DNA from: Gordonia sp. KTR9
Lineage (GTDB): Bacteria; Actinomycetota; Actinomycetes; Mycobacteriales; Mycobacteriaceae
Reading direction: 5' to 3'
NCBI RefSeq assembly: GCF_000143885.2
Contig: NC_018581.1
Span: forward strand, 868,001-932,000
DNA: 64,000 nt
How positions within the stretch are numbered: position 1 is the stretch's first letter; every line of letters begins with the position of its first letter. Shown piece by piece: positions 34,112-42,888 of this stretch. Position numbers and translations under genes: made by a program. The notes under the pieces are model-generated. The model made no database searches. It saw only the letters and a program-made list of their open reading frames with translations, and was not told where the DNA came from.

Positions 34112-34920
34112 GACCGGCCGGGACCGCGGGACGACCAGTTCTGCCCCTTGCGCGCCATCGACCACATCTGGGTGCCGCGCTCGATCTCGATCGCCGAATC
34201 CCACGTCACCGCCGGGGGTCCGAGTTCCATTCGGACACTGGCCATCACACGTCGCGTCAACTCGGGGTCGCGCGCGGCGGGTCCGGTCAGACCGTCGACG
34301 ATCGCCGGGATGTCCGGAACGGGCGCGGCCGCGTACGCCAGACCGCGCTCGACGGCCTGCTCGCCGGACAACGACTGGCCGCACGCCGCGAGGGCGATGG
34401 TGTTCGCCCTGCCCACCGCCCGATTCAGCAGCGCGAGGTGACCGCCCCCGGGATGTATCCCGCGAGCGAGGAATCCGCTGTCGAGGACGGCGTCGGGCGT
34501 GGTGACGAGCAGGTCGACGGCGAGTGCGAGATTGAGGCCTGCGCCGACAGCCCCGCCGACGACGACCCCCACTGTCGGTACCGGCAACGAGCCGACCCGC
34601 ACGAACGCGCGGTAGACGGCCGACAGCTGCGCGACCGACGACGGCGCGGCCGGATCGGCGGACGCCGCGGCCAGGATTCTCGTGTCGGCGCCGCTGCAGA
34701 AGTAGGAGCCGACGGCGTCCACGACGACGGCGCCGACGTTGTCGTCGTCGATGACTCGATCACAGAATCGCTCGATGGCCGCGGCCATCTCGAGGGTGAT
34801 GGCGTTCTTGCGGCGGGGGTTGTTGAGCGTCAGCCTTCCCACTCCGTCGTTGACGGAGGTGAGGATGGCCTCGCCGGTGTCGTCGTCCGGCGAGACGGGA
34901 TTCGGGGACTCGGAACTCAT
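34108..34920 (-). CDS. Crotonase-family protein lacking the hydratase glutamates
   Basis: The 270-residue protein has the crotonase fold with an oxyanion-hole loop (SYFCSGADTRILAA) and GGAVGAGLNLALAVDLLV. The two acid residues of enoyl-CoA hydratase are absent: one position reads Asn (GAGLNLAL) and the other Phe (SGFLARGIHPGGG). It may therefore be an isomerase, hydrolase or lyase rather than a hydratase. It leads the operon with two acyl-CoA dehydrogenases and is divergent from hsaEGF. Two KstR-type boxes lie in the shared 145-base promoter region, so steroid control is likely for both sides. Confidence 0.85.
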   Translation of the reverse strand: MSSESPNPVSPDDDTGEAILTSVNDGVGRLTLNNPRRKNAITLEMAAAIERFCDRVIDDDNVGAVVVDAVGSYFCSGADTRILAAASADPAAPSSVAQLSAVYRAFVRVGSLPVPTVGVVVGGAVGAGLNLALAVDLLVTTPDAVLDSGFLARGIHPGGGHLALLNRAVGRANTIALAACGQSLSGEQAVERGLAYAAAPVPDIPAIVDGLTGPAARDPELTRRVMASVRMELGPPAVTWDSAIEIERGTQMWSMARKGQNWSSRGPGRS

Positions 34921-35014
34921 GACGACGACCGTAGTCCCCCGCCGCTGGTGTGATCGCCGATCCCGGCCTCGCCGCGAAAAAGTTCACCGATCGCCCCGAG
35001 GAGTGCCCCGACTC

Positions 35015-35045
35015 TGCAACGTGTTCTAAACTAGAACACGTTCAC
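35015..35045. promoter_or_regulatory. Paired KstR operators in the hsaE / crotonase divergent region
   Basis: TGCAACGTGTTCTA (35015-35028) fits the KstR consensus fully; TAGAACACGTTCAC (35032-35045) fits except for the last base. Their centres are 17 bp apart. They lie 20-51 bases before hsaE. Confidence 0.85.
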
Positions 35046-35065
35046 ATTCGGAAGGCGAGGGCACG

Positions 35066-35854
35066 ATGGCGGTTGAGCAGGGGATTCGTGAGCAGATCGC
35101 TGCCGATCTGGCGCGGGCGGAGGCGTCGGCGACCGCCATCGACCGGCCGACCGACGCCCACCCCGACCTCGATGTGGTCGACGCCTACGAGATCCAGCTG
35201 ATCAACATCCGCAAGCGCCTCGGCGCCGGAGCGAAGGTCGCCGGGCACAAAGTCGGCCTGGCCTCGGAGGCCATGCAGAAGATGATGGGCGTCGACGAGC
35301 CGGATTACGGCCATCTGCTCGACGACATGCAGTACTTCGAACACACCCCGATCGACGCGAAGAAACTGTGCTTCCCGCGCGTCGAGGTCGAGGTCGGCTT
35401 CATCCTGGGCGAGGACCTGCCGGGCGAGGGCTGCACCAACGAGGACGTGATCGACGCGGTGGCCTGGGTGGTGCCCTCGATCGAGTTGATCGACTCCCGG
35501 ATCAAGGACTGGAAGATCACGCTCTGCGACACGATCGCCGACAACGCGTCGTCCTGTGGGTGGATCCTCGGTCAGCAACGCGTCCCGATCTCCGAGATCG
35601 ACACCGGCGACATCGAGGCGACGCTGACGCGCAACGGCGAGATCGTCGCCAAGGGCAATTCGTCTGCGGTACTGGGGCATCCGCTGAACGCCGTGAGTTG
35701 GCTCGCGCGCAAGGTCGAGGGCTTCGGGGTGCGCCTGCGCAAGGGCGATGTGATCCTGCCGGGCACCGCGACGCGGGCGATCGACATATCGTCCGGCGAT
35801 CACTTCGTGGCGGAGTTCGCCGGCCTGGGCAGCGTCACGCTCGACTTCATCTAG
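35066..35854 (+). CDS. hsaE: 2-hydroxypentadienoate hydratase HsaE
   Basis: HsaE hydrates 2-hydroxyhexa-2,4-dienoate, the small fragment released from ring A, to 4-hydroxy-2-oxohexanoate. The 262-residue protein belongs to the MhpD/fumarylacetoacetate-hydrolase family: KVAGHKVGLASEAMQKMMGV near residue 56, then FPRVEVEVGFILGEDLPG with the metal-binding glutamates near 105-115, and ASSCGWILGQQ. The ATG at 35066 starts 20 bases after the second KstR box. The order hsaE-hsaG-hsaF equals that of Rv3536c-Rv3535c-Rv3534c. Confidence 0.93.
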   Translation: MAVEQGIREQIAADLARAEASATAIDRPTDAHPDLDVVDAYEIQLINIRKRLGAGAKVAGHKVGLASEAMQKMMGVDEPDYGHLLDDMQYFEHTPIDAKKLCFPRVEVEVGFILGEDLPGEGCTNEDVIDAVAWVVPSIELIDSRIKDWKITLCDTIADNASSCGWILGQQRVPISEIDTGDIEATLTRNGEIVAKGNSSAVLGHPLNAVSWLARKVEGFGVRLRKGDVILPGTATRAIDISSGDHFVAEFAGLGSVTLDFI

Positions 35855-35890
35855 ACACGAACAACTTTCACCGAGTATGAGGAGGAACCC

Positions 35891-36796
35891 GTGGCAGCCA
35901 AGCTGACCGCAGCGATCATCGGGTCGGGCAACATCGGCACCGACCTGATGTACAAGCTGGAGCGCTCCGAGGTGATCGAGCCGCGCTGGATGGTCGGCAT
36001 CGATGCCGCCTCCGAGGGCATGAAGCGCGCGGCTGATCATGGCCTGATCACGATGAGCGGCGGCGCCGACGAGCTGTTGGCGTCGTCGGAGCGTCCGGAT
36101 CTGATCTTCGAGGCGACCTCGGCCTATGTGCACCGCGAATACGCGCCGAAGTACGAGGAGGCGGGCATCGTCGCCGTCGACCTCACCCCGGCCGCTGTCG
36201 GACCCGCAGTGGTGCCGCCGGCCAATCTCCGTGAGCATCTCGACGCGCCGAACACCAACATGATCACGTGCGGCGGTCAGGCGACCATCCCGATGGTGCA
36301 TGCGGTGAGTTCGGTTGTGCCGGTGCCGTATGCCGAGATCGTCGCGTCCGTGGCCTCGGTGTCGGCCGGGCCGGGCACCCGCGCCAACATCGACGAGTTC
36401 ACGGCCACCACCTCCAAGGGCGTGGAGACGATCGGCGGTGCGCAGCGCGGCAAGGCGATCATCATCCTCAATCCGGCCGACCCGCCGATGATCATGCGCG
36501 ACACCATCTTCTGCGCCATCCCCGAAGATGCGGACACAGATGCGATCGCCGAGTCGATTCACCGACGGGAGAAAGAGATCCAGGCGTACGTGCCGGGTTA
36601 TCGACTGCTCCAGGACCCCCAGTTCGATCCGCCGAGCGTTCTGAACGGCGGACATGCCCGGGTGTCGATCTTCGTCGAGGTCGAGGGTGCGGGCGACTTC
36701 CTGCCGCCCTACGCCGGGAATCTGGACATCATGACCGCTGCCGCCACGAAGGTCGGCGAAGAGATCGCGAAGACGAAGCTGGGAGTCCCCGCATGA
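35891..36796 (+). CDS. hsaG: Acylating acetaldehyde/propionaldehyde dehydrogenase HsaG
   Basis: HsaG oxidises the aldehyde released by the HsaF aldolase (propanal from cholesterol) to the acyl-CoA. The 301 residues show the NAD-binding start [15 protein letters not shown] and the catalytic cysteine Cys127 in [17 protein letters not shown]. The enzyme works as a complex with HsaF, with channelling of the aldehyde. The start is a GTG after GAGGAGGAAC, 36 bases after hsaE, and the stop overlaps the hsaF start (ATGA). Confidence 0.93.
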   Translation: MAAKLTAAIIGSGNIGTDLMYKLERSEVIEPRWMVGIDAASEGMKRAADHGLITMSGGADELLASSERPDLIFEATSAYVHREYAPKYEEAGIVAVDLTPAAVGPAVVPPANLREHLDAPNTNMITCGGQATIPMVHAVSSVVPVPYAEIVASVASVSAGPGTRANIDEFTATTSKGVETIGGAQRGKAIIILNPADPPMIMRDTIFCAIPEDADTDAIAESIHRREKEIQAYVPGYRLLQDPQFDPPSVLNGGHARVSIFVEVEGAGDFLPPYAGNLDIMTAAATKVGEEIAKTKLGVPA

Positions 36797-37887
36797 GCAC
36801 CAATGTGGTTCTGACACCGCGCGACCCGAAGCTGATGGCGAACGCGCGCAAGTACTCCGACACCCTCGACATCCGCATCACGGACTCGTCGCTGCGTGAC
36901 GGTAGCCACCACAAGCGCCACCAGTTCACCGAGGACGAGGTCCGCGCGATCGTCGGCGCACTCGACGAGGCGGGTGTGCCGGTGATCGAGGTGACCCACG
37001 GTGACGGTCTGGGCGGGTCGTCGTTCAACTACGGCTTCTCCAAAACTCCTGAGCAGCAATTGATCAAGGCCGCCGCGGAGACTGCGAAGCGCGCGAAGAT
37101 CGCGTTCCTGATGCTGCCCGGGTTGGGCACCAAGGACGACATCCGGGCCGCGCAGGACAACGGCGGCCAGATCTGCCGCATCGCGACGCACTGCACCGAG
37201 GCCGATGTCTCCATCCAGCACTTCGGACTCGCCCGCGATCTGGGCCTGGAAACCGTCGGGTTCCTGATGATGAGCCACAGCCAGCCGCCGGAGGTCATCG
37301 CCAAGCAGGCCCGCATCATGGCCGATGCCGGATGTCAGTGTGTCTACGTCGTCGACTCCGCGGGTGCCCTCGTCCTCGAAGACGTGACCGTGCGGGTGGA
37401 GGCCCTGGTGGCCGAACTCGGCAACGACGCGCAGGTCGGGTTCCACGGTCATGAGAACCTCGACATCGCGGTTGCCAACTCGGTCAACGCGATTCGTGCG
37501 GGTGCGCAGCAGATCGACGGCTCGATCCGGCGCTTCGGTGCGGGCGCGGGCAACACACCCACCGAGGCCTTCGTGGGTGTGTGCGACAAGCTCGGCATCA
37601 CCACCGGAGTCGATTTCATGAAGATCGCCGACGCCGCACAGGATGTCGTCCGTCCGGCCATGCCGTCGGAGTGCCTGGTCGACCGCTCGGCGATGATGAT
37701 GGGCTACGCCGGTTGCTACAGCTCGTTCCTCAAGCATGCCGAGGGTCACGCCGAACGCTATGGCGTCTCGGCGGCGGAGATCCTCCTCGAGGCGGGCAGC
37801 CGCAAACTAGTCGGAGGTCAGGAAGACCAGCTGATCGACATCGCGCTCGAACTCAAGAAAAAGCAGGACGCGAACGCCGGGGTGTGA
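36793..37887 (+). CDS. hsaF: 4-hydroxy-2-oxovalerate/2-oxohexanoate aldolase HsaF
   Basis: HsaF cleaves 4-hydroxy-2-oxohexanoate to pyruvate and propanal. The 364-residue protein is a DRE-TIM aldolase like Dmp[19 protein letters not shown] near residue 29 with the catalytic Arg-Asp, [15 protein letters not shown] near 216 with the metal-binding histidines, and the C-terminal DmpG communication domain including [18 protein letters not shown]. It overlaps hsaG by four bases and closes the operon. Confidence 0.93.
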   Translation: MSTNVVLTPRDPKLMANARKYSDTLDIRITDSSLRDGSHHKRHQFTEDEVRAIVGALDEAGVPVIEVTHGDGLGGSSFNYGFSKTPEQQLIKAAAETAKRAKIAFLMLPGLGTKDDIRAAQDNGGQICRIATHCTEADVSIQHFGLARDLGLETVGFLMMSHSQPPEVIAKQARIMADAGCQCVYVVDSAGALVLEDVTVRVEALVAELGNDAQVGFHGHENLDIAVANSVNAIRAGAQQIDGSIRRFGAGAGNTPTEAFVGVCDKLGITTGVDFMKIADAAQDVVRPAMPSECLVDRSAMMMGYAGCYSSFLKHAEGHAERYGVSAAEILLEAGSRKLVGGQEDQLIDIALELKKKQDANAGV

Positions 37888-37923
37888 GGGCGATCCGTCG
37901 AGTGCCCATCGGCCGGGTGTCGC

Positions 37924-38841
37924 TCAGCTGCGGATGATGTGCGCGAGGAAGTCGCGTGCCGCGCCGGCGCCCGGTTGGGCGCCGGACAGCCACACCGCGC
38001 GCAGGGGCCGGGCGAGGTCGAGGTCGGCGATGTCGATGTAGGCCAGCCGGTGTCCGAGATCGTCGGCGACCGAGAGGTCACTGAGCACGGCCGGCCCGGC
38101 CCCCGCGATGACCGCCGCCCGCACCGACGCCGTCGTGGACAGTTCCAGCACGGGTGGCGCGGTCTCCCGTCCCGGCCCGAGGGCCCGCGTCAGGGCGCGT
38201 TCGAAGAACTCCCGCGTCCCCGAGCCCTCCTCGCGGGTGACCAACGGGGTGCGGGCGAGGTCGGCGGCCGTGACCGGACGCCGCAGCCGCGTCCACGGAT
38301 GACCCGGCGGCACGACGAGGACCAGCTCGTCACGCGCGACGCTCCGGCTGCGCAGACCGGTCGGAACGCGTGACCCTTCGACGAAACCGAGTTCGACGTC
38401 GCCGGCACGGACGAGGTCGTACACGTGGTCGGAGTTGGTGGCGGTGAACGACACCTTCGGCGCGTGATCGTGCTGGGCGCCGAACGACACGAGCCAGCGG
38501 GGCAGGAGATGTTCGGCGACGGTCAGGCTGGCCGCAAGGCGTAGCTGATCACGGCGTTCGAGGCGCAACGCGGACAGCCCGGCGTCGAACTCCCCGGCCA
38601 GGGTCAGCAACCGGTCGGCCCATTCGGCGACGAGTCGTCCGGACTGGGTGGGTACCGAACCTCGCGGTGTGCGGGTCAGCAGGGTGACGCCGAGCTGGGT
38701 CTCCATCGCGCGGATCCGTGCCGACACCGCCTGCTGGGTGACGCCGAGCTGGGTCGCGGCGGCATTGAGACTGCCTGTCCCGACCACCGCCTGCAGGGTC
38801 TCCAGCGAAGCGAGGTCGGGCATCCGCTGACTCAGCACCAT
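37924..38841 (-). CDS. LysR-family transcriptional regulator
   Basis: The 305-residue protein has the LysR winged helix at about 8-66 (SLETLQAVVGTGSLNAAATQ and QLGVTQQAVSARIRAMETQL) and a C-terminal effector domain. It is convergent with hsaF and divergent from the TDT transporter, the usual set-up for a LysR protein controlling its neighbour and itself. An inverted repeat with TACAAA/TTTGTA arms lies between the two. The effector is unknown. An in-frame ATG six codons later is an alternative start. Confidence 0.88.
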   Translation of the reverse strand: MVLSQRMPDLASLETLQAVVGTGSLNAAATQLGVTQQAVSARIRAMETQLGVTLLTRTPRGSVPTQSGRLVAEWADRLLTLAGEFDAGLSALRLERRDQLRLAASLTVAEHLLPRWLVSFGAQHDHAPKVSFTATNSDHVYDLVRAGDVELGFVEGSRVPTGLRSRSVARDELVLVVPPGHPWTRLRRPVTAADLARTPLVTREEGSGTREFFERALTRALGPGRETAPPVLELSTTASVRAAVIAGAGPAVLSDLSVADDLGHRLAYIDIADLDLARPLRAVWLSGAQPGAGAARDFLAHIIRS

Positions 38842-38875
38842 CGTTCGAGGGTACAAGCACCGCTGATACCCCCGG

Positions 38876-38892
38876 TACAAACCCGATTTGTA
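38876..38892. promoter_or_regulatory. Inverted repeat in the LysR/TDT divergent region
   Basis: TACAAACCCGATTTGTA has perfect six-base arms and a five-base centre, the size of a LysR recognition site. A half-site GGTACAA occurs at 38874-38880 and GGTACAA again at 38849-38855, 25 bp away, as often seen for the second LysR contact. Confidence 0.55.
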
Positions 38893-38949
38893 TCGTGTCA
38901 ACGCTTTGGGTCCTACCGGCGTCGTGACATTCGCGCGAACGTGGTGAAC

Positions 38950-40098
38950 ATGACCACGACGACCCTCACCGCCGGACTCGCCGAGAAAGACCGCGGGCCC
39001 GCAACCGACACCGGGACAAAGCGTCGCCACGTCTCCTACGTTCCGCCCAACTGGTTCGCCGCGGTGATGGGCACCGGGATCGTCGCGATCGCCGCGCACA
39101 GCCTGCCCTGGCAACCTCCGGGCCTGGCGGTGGTGGCGACGGTCTTCTGGCTGTTGGCCTGCGCGGTGTTCGCGGGTGTGGTGGCCGCCACCGTCCGCCA
39201 CTGGGTCCGCGACCCGGAGATCGCCCGCGGTCACCACGCCCACCGGGTGGTCGCCCACTTCTACGGCGCGGTGCCGATGGCCGTCATGACGGTCGGGACC
39301 AGCACGATGGTGGTCGGCACGACGGTCATCGGCCGCGATCTGGCACTGGGGATCGACGTCGTGTGCTGGATCATCGGCACGATCGGCGGGGTTTTCACCG
39401 CCGTGGTCATCCCGTACCGGCACCTGATCGTCGGCCGCCCGGCTGTAGGCGAGGCTTTCGGCGGCTGGCTGATGCCGGTCGTCCCCCCGATGGTGTCGGC
39501 GTCGGCGGCCGCGGTGCTCACCCCGCAGCTGCCCGCGGGCTGGGCGTCGGAGGTCGTGATGGTGATCGGCTGCGCGATGTTCGTACTGGCCGCACTCGCC
39601 TCGCTCCCGATCCTGGCGGTGCTGGCGGCGCGCCTGCGCAGCGGTGATGTCGGTGCCGCCCACATGGTCCCCACCTGGTGGATCGTTCTCGGTCCGCTCG
39701 GCCAGTCGATCACCGCCGCATGCCTGCTCGCCCACGTCGCACCGCACGTCGTGGGCGCCCCGATCGTCGGAACGCTGCAGTCGTTCGCGATGGGCTACGG
39801 CCTCACCGTCTGGGTGGTGGCCACTCTCTGGATCGTCGTCGCCGCGCGGCTCACCGTGCGGACGCTGAGGTCGGGGATGCCGTTCGCGATGACCTGGTGG
39901 TCGTTCACCTTCCCGCTCGGCACCTACGTGACGGGTTCGAGTGCGCTGGCACTCACGCTCGGTGGAGCGGTCTTCCAGGTCACGGCCGTCGCCGGGTTCG
40001 CGGTCCTCGTCCTGGCATGGGGTGTGGTGGCGGTTCGGACGGTGCGCGGGGTCGTCACCGGTGAGCTCCTGCGGGTGCCGTTGCTGCCGGTGCGGTGA
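38950..40098 (+). CDS. TDT-family membrane transporter (TehA/SLAC1 type)
   Basis: The roughly 382-residue protein has ten hydrophobic segments and belongs to the tellurite-resistance/dicarboxylate transporter family. The first segment region reads PPNWFAAVMGTGIVAIAAHS, a typical TDT opening, and YGLTVWVVATLWIVVAARLT and FTFPLGTYVTGSSALA lie near the C-terminus. Members carry malate, sulfite or other anions or form channels; the substrate is unknown here. The ATG at 38950 or the GTG three codons earlier may be the start. Control by the divergent LysR protein is likely. A very long hairpin follows the gene. Confidence 0.85.
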   Translation: MTTTTLTAGLAEKDRGPATDTGTKRRHVSYVPPNWFAAVMGTGIVAIAAHSLPWQPPGLAVVATVFWLLACAVFAGVVAATVRHWVRDPEIARGHHAHRVVAHFYGAVPMAVMTVGTSTMVVGTTVIGRDLALGIDVVCWIIGTIGGVFTAVVIPYRHLIVGRPAVGEAFGGWLMPVVPPMVSASAAAVLTPQLPAGWASEVVMVIGCAMFVLAALASLPILAVLAARLRSGDVGAAHMVPTWWIVLGPLGQSITAACLLAHVAPHVVGAPIVGTLQSFAMGYGLTVWVVATLWIVVAARLTVRTLRSGMPFAMTWWSFTFPLGTYVTGSSALALTLGGAVFQVTAVAGFAVLVLAWGVVAVRTVRGVVTGELLRVPLLPVR

Positions 40099-40111
40099 GT
40101 ACCCCCACCCG

Positions 40112-40181
40112 CAAACCCACCCCTTTTCCGTAAACCCAACGCCTTCGGACCGGGTGGGTTTACGGAAAAGGGGTGGGTTTG
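40112..40181. terminator. Long perfect hairpin between convergent transporter genes
   Basis: Two perfectly complementary 27-base arms (40112-40138 and 40155-40181) with a 16-base loop lie 14 bases after the TDT stop and 31 bases from the stop of the convergent MFS gene. The arms contain CCCCTTTTCC and its complement. It is most likely a bidirectional terminator, but the stem is unusually long. Confidence 0.75.
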
Positions 40182-40211
40182 TCGAAAGTTGGTTTACAGC
40201 AACGTTTTGCG

Positions 40212-41759
40212 CTACGAGATCCCGGCAGGAGTGGGCCGGGGAGTGCTCATGCCTCCGGTCGGCGACGGCGCATCGTGCATCCGGTCCACGTCTTCGAGAC
40301 TCAGTCCGGTGGTCTCGACTCGGAAGGTCCACGTGACGAATGCGCCCAGCGCCGACGTTCCGGCGAGAAGGAGCACGATGATCGCGGTTCCCCAGGCATC
40401 GAGGAGGACGGGGAACAGGAAGGCGGTGAGGACTGCCCCGACCTTGGCGACCGAGGCGGCGAGGCCCGCGCCCGTCCCACGCAGCGAGGTGGGGAAGACC
40501 TCACCGGCCAGCAGATAGGTCATGGAGTTCGGACCCAGGTTGGTCATGAGGTTGAACAACATGAAGCCGACGAACACGAGGACGACTTGCAGGGTTCCGT
40601 CGAGGAGGGTGGAGGCGGCGGCTGTCACCAACCCGACAGCGCAACCGAGGAAACCGAAGACCTGTAGTCGGATTCGGCCGAGTCTGTTGACGAGGAGGAT
40701 GGCCAACGCGATGCCGATGAGGAGGAAGGCATCGATGAGGACTGCGCCTTCGGCGCCGTGCAGGTCGTCGGCGACCACGCCGCTGACGGTCGCGTCGTCT
40801 GCGGCGGCGGTTCCGATCGTCGCGGCGATGATCGTCGGGGTGAAGATGCCGATCCCGTACGTTCCGAGGTCCTGCAGAAACCAGGGGATCGAAGCCAGGA
40901 TCGTCGAGCGGCGCCAGGGTCGCCGGAACAGCGACCCGATGTTGGATGGTGACCCGTCGGCGGAGTCGGGGCCGGAGGCAGACTCGTCGCGGAGTGCGAG
41001 GGAGACGGTGGACGGGTACTGCGGTCGGCGAGTCAACAAACGCTTCAGCGCTCGCTCCGCCTCGTCGACTCTGCCTGTGCCGAGGAGCCAATGCGGACTC
41101 TGCACGATGAAGAGCCGGCCGACGATCACCAGGACGGATGGGACGACAACCACGCCGAACATCCAGCGCCAGTCCGACAGTTCGTCGCGATTGCCCAGGA
41201 TGATGACGCCGACGAGTGTGCCGGCCAGGGCGCCGACGGCCTGGAAGCCGAACGCCGCGAGCACCCCTCGACCCCGGATGCTGGTGGGCATGGTCTCGGA
41301 GATCATGGTGTGTGCGGTCGGGTAGTCGCAACCCAGCGCCATTCCCATGCCGACGAGACACACCACCAGCATCGGGAAGCCGGTGCTGAACGTGACGCCC
41401 ACCAGGAAGGCCGTGAACAGAACCATCTCGGCCAGGAACAACTGACGGCGACCCCACCGATCGGACAGCCCGCCGAGGGCCGATGCGCCGATCATGATGC
41501 CCAACAGGGGCGCGGCCGTCACGACGCCGGATTGGGCTGAGCCGAGCCCGAAGTCGTCGATGATCAGTGGTAGGGCCACGCCCACCATGAAGACGATCAT
41601 GCCCTCGAGGAACTTCCCCGCGGACGCGAGCAACCAGATCCGTCTTTGCATCGAGGTCATCGCGCCGGCGGTCGCGGGCGTGCCGTCCCGCCAGGCAGGG
41701 ACTTCGTCCAGGTAACTCTGGACGGTGTCGGGAAGAGCTCCGGACTCGGTGGCGGACAT
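40212..41759 (-). CDS. MFS transporter, sugar/metabolite:H+ symporter type
   Basis: The 515-residue protein has twelve membrane segments, a cytosolic N-terminus of about 40 residues, and the sugar-porter signatures: GGLSDRWGRRQLFLAEM in loop 2/3, PTSIRGRGVLAAFGFQAVGA in loop 4/5, VNRLGRIRLQVFG after segment 8, and AGEVFPTSLRGTGAG near segment 10. A large central loop (about 235-280) is also typical. Substrates of this branch include aromatic acids and sugars; none can be assigned. It stands alone between two hairpins. A long inverted repeat in its 5' region may be regulatory. Confidence 0.85.
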   Translation of the reverse strand: MSATESGALPDTVQSYLDEVPAWRDGTPATAGAMTSMQRRIWLLASAGKFLEGMIVFMVGVALPLIIDDFGLGSAQSGVVTAAPLLGIMIGASALGGLSDRWGRRQLFLAEMVLFTAFLVGVTFSTGFPMLVVCLVGMGMALGCDYPTAHTMISETMPTSIRGRGVLAAFGFQAVGALAGTLVGVIILGNRDELSDWRWMFGVVVVPSVLVIVGRLFIVQSPHWLLGTGRVDEAERALKRLLTRRPQYPSTVSLALRDESASGPDSADGSPSNIGSLFRRPWRRSTILASIPWFLQDLGTYGIGIFTPTIIAATIGTAAADDATVSGVVADDLHGAEGAVLIDAFLLIGIALAILLVNRLGRIRLQVFGFLGCAVGLVTAAASTLLDGTLQVVLVFVGFMLFNLMTNLGPNSMTYLLAGEVFPTSLRGTGAGLAASVAKVGAVLTAFLFPVLLDAWGTAIIVLLLAGTSALGAFVTWTFRVETTGLSLEDVDRMHDAPSPTGGMSTPRPTPAGIS

Positions 41760-41780
41760 GCGATTCCTGTTCTGCGCCGA

Positions 41781-41823
41781 CGACTTCCACTCGATACGAC
41801 GGTGAATCGTGCTGTGGAAGTCG
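41781..41823. repeat. Inverted repeat upstream of the MFS gene
   Basis: Ten-base arms CGACTTCCAC and GTGGAAGTCG flank 23 bases that hold a smaller ACGA/TCGT hairpin. It lies 22-64 bases before the MFS start codon and may be an operator or a leader structure. Confidence 0.45.
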
Positions 41824-41890
41824 GACGCTACAGGTTGTCGCTGGCCGTCTCGTTGCGGCGTGATGAACCTTTGTGGCCGCCGCTGAGCTG

Positions 41891-41931
41891 CTCGGTAGGA
41901 CTCATGCGCGAGCCGCGTGAGTCCTACCGAG
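41891..41931 (-). terminator. Hairpin terminator after the VOC-domain gene
   Basis: A perfect 14-bp stem (CTCGGTAGGACTCA with its complement) and a 13-base loop begin eight bases after the stop codon of the VOC gene. Part of the loop can extend the stem. Confidence 0.78.
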
Positions 41932-41939
41932 GCCGGACC

Positions 41940-42734
41940 TCACATGCCGGCGGGCGGGTGCCCCAGACAGATGAGGGCGCCCATCGGGTCCTTGATCGCC
42001 GCGAGCGTGCCGTACGGGGTGTCCTCGCCGGCCATGAGGATCTCGGCGCCGAGTGACTCGGCCTGTTTCACGGTGGCGGCCACGTCGTCGACGGTGATGT
42101 AGATCTGCCAGAACGACGGCACCCCGGCGGGGAAGAGTTTGACCGAGTCCATGATGCCCGCGTACGACGTCTCGCCGTAGAAGATCTGGGCGTAGTTGTC
42201 GGGCCCGACGGCATCCGGGTCGCCACCGGTACCGATCTCCTCGATGCGCGCGCCGAGCACGGTCCGGTAGAAGTCGACAGACTTGGCGTAGTCCATGCTC
42301 TGGCATTCGAACCAGTAGGGCGTGCCGTGGTCGCCGAACTCGGAGTAACCGTTGTGCTTGTCCGGCTGCCAGAACCCGATCGCCGCGCCCGCTGTGTCGA
42401 GGGCCATCAGCATCGTGCCCTCCTCGCCGATGGCCATCGGGGGCACCATGATCGAGCCACCCGCCGCCTCGACTGCCTTCACCGTGGCGTCGGCGTCCTC
42501 GGCGTGGAGGTACACCGTCCAGATGTCGGGAGGTCCGGCGCCTTCCATCACCGGGCTCAGCCCCGCGACACGTTTGCCGTTCTTGAGGAGGTTGCGGTAG
42601 CCGCCGAACTCCTCGTCGGGAGCCTCGGCCTCCCAGCCGAAGATCGCCCCGTAGAACTCCTCGGCCTTCGCGGTGTCACTGCTCATCAGGTCGAACCAGA
42701 TCGGTGCCCCCGAGGGGGCCGCATACTCTGCCAT
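41940..42734 (-). CDS. Two-domain VOC (glyoxalase/dioxygenase superfamily) protein
   Basis: The 264-residue protein has two tandem vicinal-oxygen-chelate domains: the first starts GAPIWFDLMSSDTAKAEEFY, the second GTPYWFECQSMDYAKSVDFY, both followed by the GWEAE/GARIEE type core and ending in the strand DPMGALICLGH. The layout matches the M. tuberculosis secreted antigen CFP30B (Rv0577) group of proteins of unclear biochemical function. No signal peptide is present. The ATG at 42734 follows AGAGGACACAG. It is monocistronic, with a hairpin behind it. Confidence 0.85.
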   Translation of the reverse strand: MAEYAAPSGAPIWFDLMSSDTAKAEEFYGAIFGWEAEAPDEEFGGYRNLLKNGKRVAGLSPVMEGAGPPDIWTVYLHAEDADATVKAVEAAGGSIMVPPMAIGEEGTMLMALDTAGAAIGFWQPDKHNGYSEFGDHGTPYWFECQSMDYAKSVDFYRTVLGARIEEIGTGGDPDAVGPDNYAQIFYGETSYAGIMDSVKLFPAGVPSFWQIYITVDDVAATVKQAESLGAEILMAGEDTPYGTLAAIKDPMGALICLGHPPAGM

Positions 42735-42888
42735 TTCTGTGTCCTCTTCCTTGTTCCGCACAATCTGCTGGGCAACTGCTCGTCGACACACTTCTGACCG
42801 ACAGGGTCGCGCAAACTCATCGGTCGCGGACCGCGTTGGGGGAGAGTCGACTCATATCCACCGGGATGGGCCATGGCACGCTGGTCGG

